From positions 1 to 64,000 of the forward strand of contig CAYRSB010000007.1 in NCBI GenBank assembly GCA_964426875.1: DNA of 64,000 bases. The letters are read 5' to 3'. A program made the translations under genes and the position numbers. This DNA comes from Caldatribacterium sp964426875. Lineage in GTDB: Bacteria > Atribacterota > Atribacteria > Atribacterales > Caldatribacteriaceae. The notes under the pieces were generated by a model. The model worked only from the letters and a program-made list of their open reading frames with translations, had not been told where the DNA came from and ran no database searches. Below are positions 45,097-53,135 of this stretch, piece by piece. The number at the start of each line of letters is the position of its first letter. Position 1 is the first letter of the stretch.

Positions 45097-45569
45097 GAAC
45101 CCGTCGTTCCATTCGGAGGTTTCGGCCTCAGGCAGTGGAAAGGGAGAAGATTGAGACCATCATCGATTGTGCCCGCCTTGCTCCATCGGCTAACAACCTC
45201 CAGCCCTGGGAGTTTGTGGTTGTCACCGACCAGAAAAAGCGGGAGGACATTGCCAGACTCACCGGCTGGAAATTCATCCGTGAAGCACCGGTTCTTTTGG
45301 CCGTTTTCTGCAAGAACACGAAGTACTACCTTGAGGACGGGTGTGCAGCCACAGAGAACATCCTCCTTGCCGCCTGGGCGCTGGGTTTGGGGTCCTGCTG
45401 GGTGGCAGGGGATAAAAAACCCTATGCCGAGGAGGTGCAAAGATACCTGGGGGTGCCGGAAGGATATCGCCTGGTGAGCCTTGTAGCCATGGGGTATCCG
45501 GCCAGTGTCTCCAGGGGATGCTTCTTCAAACGGGACCTCAAGGAAGTACTCCACTGGGAGAAATTTTGA
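45075..45569 (+). CDS. Nitroreductase family protein
   Basis: This 164-aa FMN-dependent oxidoreductase has LRTRRSIRRFRPQAV at the N-terminus, LAPSANNLQPWEFVVV near residue 38 and AATENILLAAWALGLGSCWV near residue 95. It is intact, in contrast to the nitroreductase pseudogene at 16 kb. ATG 45075 follows GAGGAGAGAAG within the end of DUF763. The natural substrate is not predictable. Confidence 0.9.
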   Translation: MDALEVLRTRRSIRRFRPQAVEREKIETIIDCARLAPSANNLQPWEFVVVTDQKKREDIARLTGWKFIREAPVLLAVFCKNTKYYLEDGCAATENILLAAWALGLGSCWVAGDKKPYAEEVQRYLGVPEGYRLVSLVAMGYPASVSRGCFFKRDLKEVLHWEKF

Positions 45570-45582
45570 GGAGGTGAGGGTG

Positions 45583-46062
45583 GTGAAGGTGGGTGTTCTC
45601 TCCGACAGTCACGACCATTTGCCGGAACTGCACAGGGCCCTTGAAGTCCTCAAGAAAGAAGGGGCGGAGCTCATCCTCCATGCCGGGGATTATGTGGCTC
45701 CCTTTTCGGTGGCGGTTCTTGCCGAGCTTGCTATCCCCTGGTGGGGAGTTTTGGGGAACAACGATGGGGAGGTACTCGGTATTTTTGAGAAGTCGGGGGG
45801 AAGGATTAAGGCTCCCTTCCTGGAGCTTGAGGAACGGGGCTTTAGAATCTTCCTCTCTCATCTCTATCAGCCGGCAAAGTTGGCCCTTTTGAGTGGCCAC
45901 TACGACCTTGTGGTGTACGGCCACACTCATGAGGCCATTATCAAAGAGGAGGGCAGGACCATCCTTGTGAATCCGGGAGAAGTGTGTGGTCTTTTGAGTG
46001 GACGACCCACGGTGGCAGTCTGCGACCTCGAAAAAAAGGTGGCCAAGTTGCTCAACATCTGA
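45583..46062 (+). CDS. YfcE/MJ0936-type metallophosphoesterase
   Basis: This about 159-aa protein carries all motifs of the calcineurin-like phosphodiesterase fold: VLSDSHDH, HAGDY, GNNDG, LSHLY and YGHTHEA. The small YfcE/MJ0936 group hydrolyses phosphodiesters with Mn or Ni. GTG 45583 after GAGGAGG is the best start; the open frame runs further into the upstream gene. It starts 14 bases after the nitroreductase stop and precedes phoU. Confidence 0.9.
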   Translation: MKVGVLSDSHDHLPELHRALEVLKKEGAELILHAGDYVAPFSVAVLAELAIPWWGVLGNNDGEVLGIFEKSGGRIKAPFLELEERGFRIFLSHLYQPAKLALLSGHYDLVVYGHTHEAIIKEEGRTILVNPGEVCGLLSGRPTVAVCDLEKKVAKLLNI

Positions 46063-46093
46063 TTTAATATTGAGAGATTCTGGGAGGGCTTAT

Positions 46094-46756
46094 ATGGAGG
46101 TTTTGCGAGAGCACTTCGTTCGACAGCTCAACGAGCTTCAAGAAGATTTACTCAGTATGACCCATGCAGCTGAGAAGATGCTTCAGATGGCGGTGGAGTC
46201 CCTGAAGGAACGAAACGTGGAGAAGGCCCGGGAAGTCATCGCCCTTGACGACGTGGTCGACGATTACAACTTCAAAATTGAAGAAAGATGCCTGCGGATG
46301 ATCGCCCTGCAGCAGCCGGTGGCGAAAGACCTGCGTATCATTGCTGCCATTCTCAAGATTATCACCGACGTGGAGAGGATTGGAGACTACTCCATCGATA
46401 TTGCCAAATTCAGCATTCGGCTGGCCGAGAACCCCATCTCCCGACCCTTTGTAGAAGTTCCCAAAATGGCTGAAGTCGTCATCCATATGCTTGAGGAGAC
46501 CATCACGGCGTTCTTGCGACGGGATCTCACCATCGTGCAGAAAGTCGTGGATGCCGATACCCAGGTGGATAACCTCTATCGGATGATTCATGAGGAAGTC
46601 GTCCAAAGCATTGAGGCCGACCCCCAAGTCGCCCGTCAGGCCATCTGGATTCTCATGATTGCCCGGTATCTCGAGCGCGTCGGCGACCACATCACAAACA
46701 TTACCGAGCGCATTTACTACATGGAGACCGGGGAAATGCTTGAACTCCATCAGTGA
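46094..46756 (+). CDS. phoU: Phosphate signalling regulator PhoU
   Basis: PhoU (220 aa) is an all-helical two-repeat protein that links the Pst phosphate transporter to PhoR. Each repeat has the metal-cluster E/D-rich motif: DDVVDDYNFKIEERCLRMIALQQPVAKDLR and RYLERVGDHITNITER. No pst or phoR genes are in the window, so it may work with a transporter elsewhere or with another anion carrier. ATG 46094 follows GGGAGG. Confidence 0.93.
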   Translation: MEVLREHFVRQLNELQEDLLSMTHAAEKMLQMAVESLKERNVEKAREVIALDDVVDDYNFKIEERCLRMIALQQPVAKDLRIIAAILKIITDVERIGDYSIDIAKFSIRLAENPISRPFVEVPKMAEVVIHMLEETITAFLRRDLTIVQKVVDADTQVDNLYRMIHEEVVQSIEADPQVARQAIWILMIARYLERVGDHITNITERIYYMETGEMLELHQ

Positions 46757-46768
46757 AGGAGGGAGAGG

Positions 46769-47347
46769 ATGAGAGAAGGAGTTATTCTCTACTTTGATGC
46801 CCCTGGCCCCCAGAACACCGAGAAGACCATCGAGTGCGCCCTGAAGCGGGCATCCTCCGGAGATATTGCTCACATTGTTGTGGCTTCAAGCTCGGGGGAG
46901 ACCGCCCTTCTTCTTGGAAAGATGGCGCAGGAATCGGGCTACAGGGGGAAGATTGTGGTGTGTACGTACCATGCCGGTTTCTCGGGGGGAGACGAGGTTT
47001 CCCTTTCCCCGGAGCGCCGGGCGCAGATTGAGGCCCTGGGGATGAAGGTGGTTATGGGCTCTCACGCTTTCAGTGGTGTTTCCCGGTCTTTCCGGCAGCG
47101 GTTCGGAGGCTTGAGTATTCCAGAGGTTATTGCTGAGAGTTTCCGACGTATCTCTGAAGGCTTCAAGGTGGCGGTGGAGGTGGCCATCATGGCTGCCGAT
47201 GCGGGGGCCGTCTCCACAACCTCGGACGTTCTCTCCTTGGGAGGAGAGGGAAAGGGCGTGGACACGGCTCTTGTACTTCGCCCCTGCCACCAGAATTCCT
47301 TCTTCGACCTCAAGATACGGGAGATACTCTGCATGCCTCTTTCCTGA
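46769..47347 (+). CDS. Stand-alone pyruvate kinase C-terminal-domain protein
   Basis: This 192-aa protein is like the alpha/beta C-terminal domain of pyruvate kinase, without the catalytic barrel. It shows NTEKTIECALKRASSGDIAHIVVASSSGETA at the N-terminus, VVCTYHAGF near residue 68, and SLGGEGKGVDTALVLRP near residue 160. Similar single-domain proteins occur in thermophiles and archaea; their role is unknown, perhaps ligand sensing. It lies 12 bases after phoU, in the same direction. Confidence 0.85.
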   Translation: MREGVILYFDAPGPQNTEKTIECALKRASSGDIAHIVVASSSGETALLLGKMAQESGYRGKIVVCTYHAGFSGGDEVSLSPERRAQIEALGMKVVMGSHAFSGVSRSFRQRFGGLSIPEVIAESFRRISEGFKVAVEVAIMAADAGAVSTTSDVLSLGGEGKGVDTALVLRPCHQNSFFDLKIREILCMPLS

Positions 47348-47364
47348 AGAAAGGAGGAAGTACG

Positions 47365-47805
47365 ATGGGTACTTTGACGTTTCGAGCTTCGGGCAAGTGG
47401 AGTGGGGGTTTGCGGATTGACGCCAAGGTACGGAACTTTTCCCTCGCCTATGATGAGCCTCCCTCTCTGGGAGGGAAAGACTCGGCTCCCAATCCGGTGG
47501 AGGGGCTTTTGGCAGCTCTGGTGGGATGTCTGGGCATTGTGGTAGCGGTAGTGGCCCGGGAAAAGAACCTCCCCGTGGAAGACATTTCCGTGGAGGCCGA
47601 GGGGGACCTCGATCCCCGGGGGTTTATGGGGCAGTACGACGTAGTTCGCCCCGGTTTTTTGGCCGTGCGCTTCAACATCACCGTGAAGGGACAGCTGTCG
47701 GAGAAAGAACTTGAAGATCTTCTCCGGGAAGTGGAGAGACGCTGTCCGGTTTCAGACGTCATGAGCAATGGGACAAAGGTGGAAGGAAAGATCACGAAAG
47801 CGTAA
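47365..47805 (+). CDS. OsmC family protein
   Basis: This 146-aa OsmC/Ohr-fold protein has GGKDSAPNPVEGLLAALVGCLG near residue 40 with the first conserved cysteine, and RRCPVSDVMSNGTKV near residue 125 with the second. Family members reduce organic peroxides or bind small acyl groups; the spacing of the cysteines fits the peroxidatic pair. It follows the pyruvate kinase-like gene by 17 bases. Confidence 0.9.
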   Translation: MGTLTFRASGKWSGGLRIDAKVRNFSLAYDEPPSLGGKDSAPNPVEGLLAALVGCLGIVVAVVAREKNLPVEDISVEAEGDLDPRGFMGQYDVVRPGFLAVRFNITVKGQLSEKELEDLLREVERRCPVSDVMSNGTKVEGKITKA

Positions 47806-47821
47806 AGGAGTGTGATGGGTC

Positions 47822-49759
47822 TTGGTTCGGACAAACCGTGGTTTTCAAGCCGAAAAACTCACCCCTGAAGAGATTGCCGAACTCCAGGAATTGGCCCTTC
47901 TCTGTCGGGGAGATATCCTCAAAATGACAACCCTTGCTGCTTCTGGCCATCCCGGAGGGTCGATGTCTTCAATCGATATGTATCTTCTCGTGTACACCCG
48001 GGCCCGGGTCTTTCCCGATAACCCCTACTTTCCCGATCGAGACAGGGTCGTCATAAGCCACGGCCATACCTCTCCGGGGGTCTATGCGGCCCTGGGACGT
48101 CTGGGGTTTTTCGACCTCAAGAAGGCCATCGCCGGCTTTCGTCGGGCCGGCAGTCCCTTTGAAGGACATGTGGAGCGAAAAGTTCCCGGCGTGGAGTGGG
48201 ATACTGGAAATCTGGGGCAGGGGCTTTCCGCCGGAGTAGGCTTTGCTCTGGCAGCGAGGATGAAGGGCAAGAATTACCACGTTTTCACCCTTATGAGCGA
48301 TGGGGAACAGGCCAAAGGCCAGGTGGGAGAGGCCCGGAGGTTTGCTGTAAAATACGGCCTTGACAATCTCACCGTCGTCATCGATTACAACCGCATCCAA
48401 ATCAGCGGGCACATCGACGAGGTTATGCCCCAGAATATCAGAGAGAACTACCTTGCCGATGGGTGGAAAGTCATGGAAGTCAACGGCCACAATTTCCAGG
48501 AGCTCTACCAGGCTCTTCGGGAAGCCTACTTCATGAAGGGTGTTCCGGTGGCCATCATCGCTCACACCGTCATGGGCAAAGGCGTCTCCTTCATGGAGGA
48601 CACTCCCGAGTTCCACGGAAAACCCCTGAATCCCGAGCAGTACAAAAAGGCCCTCGAAGAACTCGGTCTTGAGGACGACCTTGAAACCTACCGGGAACTC
48701 CGCAAGACCCTGAGCTTTGAGGACTGGCCAAAGCCAGAGCGGGAGAGCATCATCATCGATGTGGGAACTCCAAGGGAGTATGGTCCGGAGACCAGGCTCG
48801 ACAACCGGAGTGCCTACGGTTATGCGCTGCAGGACATCGGGGAGCGGAACTGCAATGTTGCCGGAAAGAGCCCGGTGGCTGTTCTGGACTGCGATCTCTG
48901 TGGCTCGGTGAAGACCGATGGCTTTGCCAAAGCCTGTCCTTCTTTCTTCTTCCAGGGTGGGGTGCAGGAGCACAACACTGCGGCCATCGCCGGTGCCCTC
49001 TCCACGCAAGGTGTTCTCACCTTCTTCTCGGACTTCGGTGTCTTTGGGGTAGACGAGACCTACAATCAACACCGTCTCAACGATATCAACGAGGCGAACC
49101 TGAAGCTTGTGTGCACCCACTGTGGGGTGGATGTGGGGGAGGACGGCAAGACCCATCAGTGCATCGATTACCTTGGAGCTCTGCGGAATTTCTATGGCTT
49201 CAAGGCCATCGTTCCCGCTGACCCCAATCAGACAGACCGGGCGGTACGCTACATCGCCCAAACCGAGGGGAATTTCTTCGTCGGTGTGGGTCGTTCCCGT
49301 ATCCCGGTGATTCTCGATGAGGAAGGACGTCCCCTTTTCGGGGGCAACTACGTTTTCCGGTACGGTAAGGCCGACTGGGTTCGCAGGGGGAAAGATGCCA
49401 CCATCGTCACCATGGGACACATGGTGTACCGGGCGGTGAAGGCCCGCGAAATTCTTCTCCAGGAGGGCCTTGAAGTGGGAGTTCTGAACGTCTCCTGCCC
49501 CTTTGACCTCGATGAAGAAGCCCTGAAGGAGGCGAAGGACACTGGAGTCATCGTGACCTACGAGGACCACAACGTTGCAAGTGGCCTTGGGGTGCTTGTG
49601 GCCTCCTTTCTCTTCGAGCGGGGATGGATGTGCCGCTTTGCCAGACTCGGTGTAACGCAGTATGCAGGCTCTGGAGACCCCGAGAGCCTCTTCAAGCTCC
49701 TTGGTCTTTCTGTGGAGCACCTTGTAGCTCGGGTGAAAGAACTCGTCGCTCTCAAATAG
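47822..49759 (+). CDS. tkt: Transketolase (single chain)
   Basis: This 645-aa thiamine diphosphate enzyme moves two-carbon units among sugar phosphates. Motifs are ASGHPGGSMSSID near residue 40, SHGHTSPGVYAALG near residue 80, the TPP motif LMSDGEQAKGQ near residue 160 and the catalytic Glu in GGVQEHNTAAIAG near residue 385. The sequence is a divergent form with an unusual Cys-rich stretch (VAVLDCDLCGSVKTDG). The start is TTG 47822; GGAG lies about 12 bases before. It stands before two polyol dehydrogenases and an epimerase. Confidence 0.92.
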   Translation: MVRTNRGFQAEKLTPEEIAELQELALLCRGDILKMTTLAASGHPGGSMSSIDMYLLVYTRARVFPDNPYFPDRDRVVISHGHTSPGVYAALGRLGFFDLKKAIAGFRRAGSPFEGHVERKVPGVEWDTGNLGQGLSAGVGFALAARMKGKNYHVFTLMSDGEQAKGQVGEARRFAVKYGLDNLTVVIDYNRIQISGHIDEVMPQNIRENYLADGWKVMEVNGHNFQELYQALREAYFMKGVPVAIIAHTVMGKGVSFMEDTPEFHGKPLNPEQYKKALEELGLEDDLETYRELRKTLSFEDWPKPERESIIIDVGTPREYGPETRLDNRSAYGYALQDIGERNCNVAGKSPVAVLDCDLCGSVKTDGFAKACPSFFFQGGVQEHNTAAIAGALSTQGVLTFFSDFGVFGVDETYNQHRLNDINEANLKLVCTHCGVDVGEDGKTHQCIDYLGALRNFYGFKAIVPADPNQTDRAVRYIAQTEGNFFVGVGRSRIPVILDEEGRPLFGGNYVFRYGKADWVRRGKDATIVTMGHMVYRAVKAREILLQEGLEVGVLNVSCPFDLDEEALKEAKDTGVIVTYEDHNVASGLGVLVASFLFERGWMCRFARLGVTQYAGSGDPESLFKLLGLSVEHLVARVKELVALK

Positions 49760-49772
49760 AGAAAGAGACGGT

Positions 49773-49792
49773 GCCCGGGGGCAACCCCGGGC
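49773..49792 (+). other. Intergenic hairpin with GNRA loop
   Basis: GCCCGGGG and CCCCGGGC pair perfectly around a GCAA tetraloop, between the transketolase stop and the first dehydrogenase start. There is no T-run, so mRNA protection or translational effects are more likely than termination. Confidence 0.6.
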
Positions 49793-49808
49793 GGGGAGGA
49801 AAAAGACC

Positions 49809-50846
49809 ATGAGAGCTGCCGTCCTTGAAGGCATCGATCGCCTTGTTCTTCGAGAGGTCTCAGACCCTACCCCCAAAGAAGGGGAAGTACTGGTTCGAGT
49901 CAGAGCGTGTTCGGTGTGTGGTTCGGACATCCGCATCATGCACTCTGGTAATCCCCGGGTGCGGTTTCCTCAGGTGGTGGGACATGAAATTGCCGGGGAA
50001 GTCGTGGCGGTGGGCCAGGGAGTCACCAAATTCCGGGTAGGGGAGCGGGTGGCCATAGGGGCTGATGTTCCCTGTGGAGCCTGCTTCTTTTGTCAGAACG
50101 GCATGGGTACGAACTGTGCCATCAACTACGCCATCGGGTACCAGTTCCCCGGGGGTTTTGCCGAGTACATCCTCCTCAACGCCCTCACCGTGGTACAGGG
50201 GGCGGTGCACGAAATCCCTGACAACCTCTCTTTCGACGAAGCGTCTCTGGCTGAGCCCTTGGCCTGTGCCATCAACGGCCTTGAAATGAGTAAGCTCGAG
50301 GTGGGGGACGCGCTCCTTATCATTGGTGCTGGTCCCATAGGCTGCATGATGATTGAGATGGGACGTTCCATGGGAGCCACAAACATCATTGTGGTACAGC
50401 GGTCCTTGAGACGCCTGGAGATGGCCAAACGCTTCGGGGCCGACTACTATTTCCTGGCCGACGATCCGGACCTGGAGAAAAAAATCCTGGAGGTGACGGA
50501 GGGAGAAGGGGCCGATGTAGTGATGGTAACCTGTGCCTCTCCCGAGGCCCAGGAGATGAGCCTCCGGCTTGCCCGCCACCGGGCCCGCGTCAACTTCTTC
50601 GGGGGATTACCAAAAGACGCACGGAACATCAGTGTTCCCAGTAACCTCATCCACTACAAAGAGTGCATGGTTCTGGGAACCCATGGCAGTCTTCCCCGCC
50701 ACCACAAGAAAGCCCTCAAAGTCATGGCCAAGAACATGGTCCATCCCTCCTGGTACATCACCCACCGTTTTCCTCTGGAGGAGATTCACCAAGCCTTCCA
50801 GGTTGCCGAATCCCACCAGGGTCTGAAGGTTGTGGTGAACCCATGA
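49809..50846 (+). CDS. Zinc-dependent alcohol/polyol dehydrogenase (MDR family)
   Basis: This 345-aa medium-chain dehydrogenase has the catalytic zinc site CSVCGSDIR with GHEIAGEVVAVGQG, the structural zinc loop CGACFFCQNGMGTNC near residue 95, and the NAD-binding motif GAGPIGCMM near residue 175. It resembles sorbitol and threonine dehydrogenases and probably oxidises a polyol or sugar alcohol. The stop overlaps the ATG of the next dehydrogenase (ATGA). Confidence 0.88.
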   Translation: MRAAVLEGIDRLVLREVSDPTPKEGEVLVRVRACSVCGSDIRIMHSGNPRVRFPQVVGHEIAGEVVAVGQGVTKFRVGERVAIGADVPCGACFFCQNGMGTNCAINYAIGYQFPGGFAEYILLNALTVVQGAVHEIPDNLSFDEASLAEPLACAINGLEMSKLEVGDALLIIGAGPIGCMMIEMGRSMGATNIIVVQRSLRRLEMAKRFGADYYFLADDPDLEKKILEVTEGEGADVVMVTCASPEAQEMSLRLARHRARVNFFGGLPKDARNISVPSNLIHYKECMVLGTHGSLPRHHKKALKVMAKNMVHPSWYITHRFPLEEIHQAFQVAESHQGLKVVVNP

Positions 50847-51868
50847 GTACCACGATGAAAGCTCTGGTCCTTGGAGGAAAGGGGCAACTCCGGCTGGTGG
50901 AGGTTCCCGTTCCAGAACTCCGGGAGGGCGAGGCCCTGGTTCGGGTTCGTTTTTGCGGTGTGTGTGGCTCAGACCTTCCCCGCATTTTCGGTGACATCGC
51001 TTACTTTTATCCCCTCATTCCGGGACACGAGTTCTCCGGAGAGGTCGTGGCGGTGGGGAGTGCAGAACACACCGGGTGGGTGGGGAAGAGAGTCACCGTG
51101 TATCCTCTCTTTCCCTGCCGGCGATGCCCCTACTGTGAGATGGGCTGGTATGAACTCTGTGAAGATTACGGATATCTCGGTTCCCGCCAGAACGGGGCCT
51201 TTGCCGAATACGTTGCGGCCCCAGTGGCGAACCTTATGCCTCTTCCCGAAAATGTCTCCTTTGAAGAAGGAGCCCTGACTGAACCGGCAGCGGTGACGCT
51301 CCATGCGGTGCGCCGGGTGGGGGGGTGTCTGGGAGAGAACGTGGCGGTTTTCGGTCTCGGTACGGTGGGACTTCTGGTAGGCATGTGGCTCAAGCTTGCC
51401 GGGGCAAGAAGGCTCATAGGCTACGATGTGGACGAGAGTAAATTTCAGCTGGCGAGAAAAATGGGCTTTGATGTGACCCTTTTCCCCTCCTTTTTCCCTG
51501 CCGAGCAGGGAGGGATTGGCCTGGTGGTGGAAGCCTCAGGGAGCAATCAGGGCTTGACGGATGCTTTGAAGCTGGTGCGGAAGAAGGGCAAAGTGCTCAT
51601 TCTGGGGAACCAGGAGGGCGAGGTAACTCTGAAAGCGGGGGACTTTGGACAAATTCTGCGAAAGGAACTCACCGTTGTGGGGAGCTGGAACTCAAGCTAT
51701 GCCTTTCTGGACTCTGACTGGAGGAGGGTACTGGACCTTGAGGGGTCGGGAAGGGTGTCCCTGGGTACTCTCATTTCGCACCGTATTCGCCTTGAGGAGG
51801 CTCCAGAATTTCTTCTGGGAATGAAGGAGAAGAAGTTCCCCTATGTGAAGGTGGTGCTTGTGCCGTGA
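50843..51868 (+). CDS. Zinc-dependent polyol (phosphate) dehydrogenase, MDR family
   Basis: This 341-aa protein shows the same fold: FCGVCGSDLPRIFG and GHEFSGEVVAVG, the structural zinc loop FPCRRCPYCEMGWYELC near residue 90 and the cofactor site FGLGTVGLLVG near residue 170. It resembles galactitol-1-phosphate 5-dehydrogenases. It differs strongly from the neighbouring dehydrogenase, so the two act on different substrates or successive steps. It overlaps the epimerase start by four bases. Confidence 0.86.
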   Translation: MSTTMKALVLGGKGQLRLVEVPVPELREGEALVRVRFCGVCGSDLPRIFGDIAYFYPLIPGHEFSGEVVAVGSAEHTGWVGKRVTVYPLFPCRRCPYCEMGWYELCEDYGYLGSRQNGAFAEYVAAPVANLMPLPENVSFEEGALTEPAAVTLHAVRRVGGCLGENVAVFGLGTVGLLVGMWLKLAGARRLIGYDVDESKFQLARKMGFDVTLFPSFFPAEQGGIGLVVEASGSNQGLTDALKLVRKKGKVLILGNQEGEVTLKAGDFGQILRKELTVVGSWNSSYAFLDSDWRRVLDLEGSGRVSLGTLISHRIRLEEAPEFLLGMKEKKFPYVKVVLVP

Positions 51869-52548
51869 GCAAGAGGAACTCCCCAGTTAAGGTCTCTGCT
51901 TCTTTGGACTGTGCTGACTACCTTGCCCTTCTTGAGGAGGTGAGGAAACTCGAGCGGGGCGGGGCTGACATGCTCCACATCGACATCATGGATGGAGTGT
52001 TTGTCCCCAATTTTGCCATCGGAACAAACCTCCTCAAGAGACTCCGTTCTCAGACCTCCCTCTTTTTCGATGTTCACCTTATGGTGGCCAATCCCGAGCC
52101 GCATCTTTCTCTCTTTGCTGAGCTGGGGGCCGACTGTATCACCTTTCACGTGGAGACTACCTCTCGGCTGCACCACCTCGTGGCCTCGGTGAAGCGCCTG
52201 GGGAAGAAGGTGGGAGTAGCCCTGAATCCGGCGACCAGCCCTGAGTTCCTCCGCTACGTTCTTCCATATCTTGACCTTGTCCTGTGCATGACTGTGGACC
52301 CCGGTTTTGTGGGGCAGAAGTTCGTCCCGGAGGTTGTGGCCAAGGTGGAGCAGGTCCACCGTCTGGCCTGTGAGCTCAAAGTTGAGGTGGATATCGCCGT
52401 GGACGGAGGGATAAGTGAAACGACTGTCCCCGCCCTCAAGAGGGCGGGGGCCAACGTTTTTGTAGCCGGTACCTCAAGCGTTTTTTCGGGGAAAGAGGAC
52501 ATCGAGACTGCCATGCGACGCTTCCGGGAGTTTTGTGAAAGGGCTTAA
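51865..52548 (+). CDS. rpe: Ribulose-phosphate 3-epimerase family protein
   Basis: This 227-aa TIM barrel has the metal-binding and phosphate motifs of the family: SASLDCADY, LHIDIMDGVFVPNFAIG, FDVHLMVANPE, MTVDPGFVGQKF and DIAVDGGIS. It interconverts ribulose and xylulose 5-phosphates; an allulose-6-phosphate epimerase role is possible given the dehydrogenase neighbours. The GTG start lies in the end of the upstream gene. Confidence 0.88.
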   Translation: MSKRNSPVKVSASLDCADYLALLEEVRKLERGGADMLHIDIMDGVFVPNFAIGTNLLKRLRSQTSLFFDVHLMVANPEPHLSLFAELGADCITFHVETTSRLHHLVASVKRLGKKVGVALNPATSPEFLRYVLPYLDLVLCMTVDPGFVGQKFVPEVVAKVEQVHRLACELKVEVDIAVDGGISETTVPALKRAGANVFVAGTSSVFSGKEDIETAMRRFREFCERA

Positions 52549-52553
52549 GTCCT

Positions 52554-53075
52554 CTATTTGTGTGCCAGTAGGGCGAAGACCGGTGTTCTTGAGAGCCCCA
52601 AAAGGAGGAAGGTGTAGAAGGCCACATTGAGGGGTGTGCTTACAAGACGCGGGATGAGAAGGACTTTCCAGGGCATGTCAAAGAGGGTGTGGAGGAAGTA
52701 GGGGGTGAGGAAACACCCTATTCCGACCTGAGGAAGGAGAACGCTCCAGAGAATCTGGACGGTTCTCTTTCGGAAGGGTAAAAGCGCGAGGATTCCTGGG
52801 ATGACGCCGTAGAGTGCTGAGGTAAGGGTGAAGTGGGGAAAATAAGGGCCTCCGGGGCTCAGGGAGAAACCTATGACATCGGCAAGGGCCCCAATGGCTC
52901 CGCCCCAGGAAGGTCCAAAGAGCATACCCCCAAGAATTATGGGAAAGGTACCAAAGCCGATTCGCACACCTTCCACGCCGCCAATTGCAAGACGAATGCT
53001 GGCAAAGCGAGTGAGTACCACACTCATGGCGATGAACATACTGGCAAAGGTAATCCTCTGAGACTTTCCCTGCAT
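52554..53075 (-). CDS. ECF transporter S component, FolT-like
   Basis: This 173-aa membrane protein with about six helices looks like a substrate-binding S component of an energy-coupling-factor transporter. RITFASMFIAMSVVLTRFASIRL at the N-terminus, IGFGTFPIILGGMLFGPSWGG and IGALADVIGFSLSPGGPYFPHFTL are typical of the folate (FolT) group. The ATPase and T subunits are not nearby, as in shared-module ECF systems. ATG 53075 follows GAGGGAGG. Confidence 0.85.
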   Translation of the reverse strand: MQGKSQRITFASMFIAMSVVLTRFASIRLAIGGVEGVRIGFGTFPIILGGMLFGPSWGGAIGALADVIGFSLSPGGPYFPHFTLTSALYGVIPGILALLPFRKRTVQILWSVLLPQVGIGCFLTPYFLHTLFDMPWKVLLIPRLVSTPLNVAFYTFLLLGLSRTPVFALLAHK

Positions 53076-53135
53076 GGTTTCACCTCCCTCAGATTTTGAG
53101 GTATTGTAGCGTAAGGAAGGAAGAGTTGACAAGGC

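Noticed and set aside
47969..49939. A very long open frame on the minus strand opposite transketolase (and similar ones opposite the HD-GYP, DUF1015 and trpB genes)
   Set aside because: These are antisense shadows of strongly coding genes with biased third positions; they have no family features and no ribosome binding sites.
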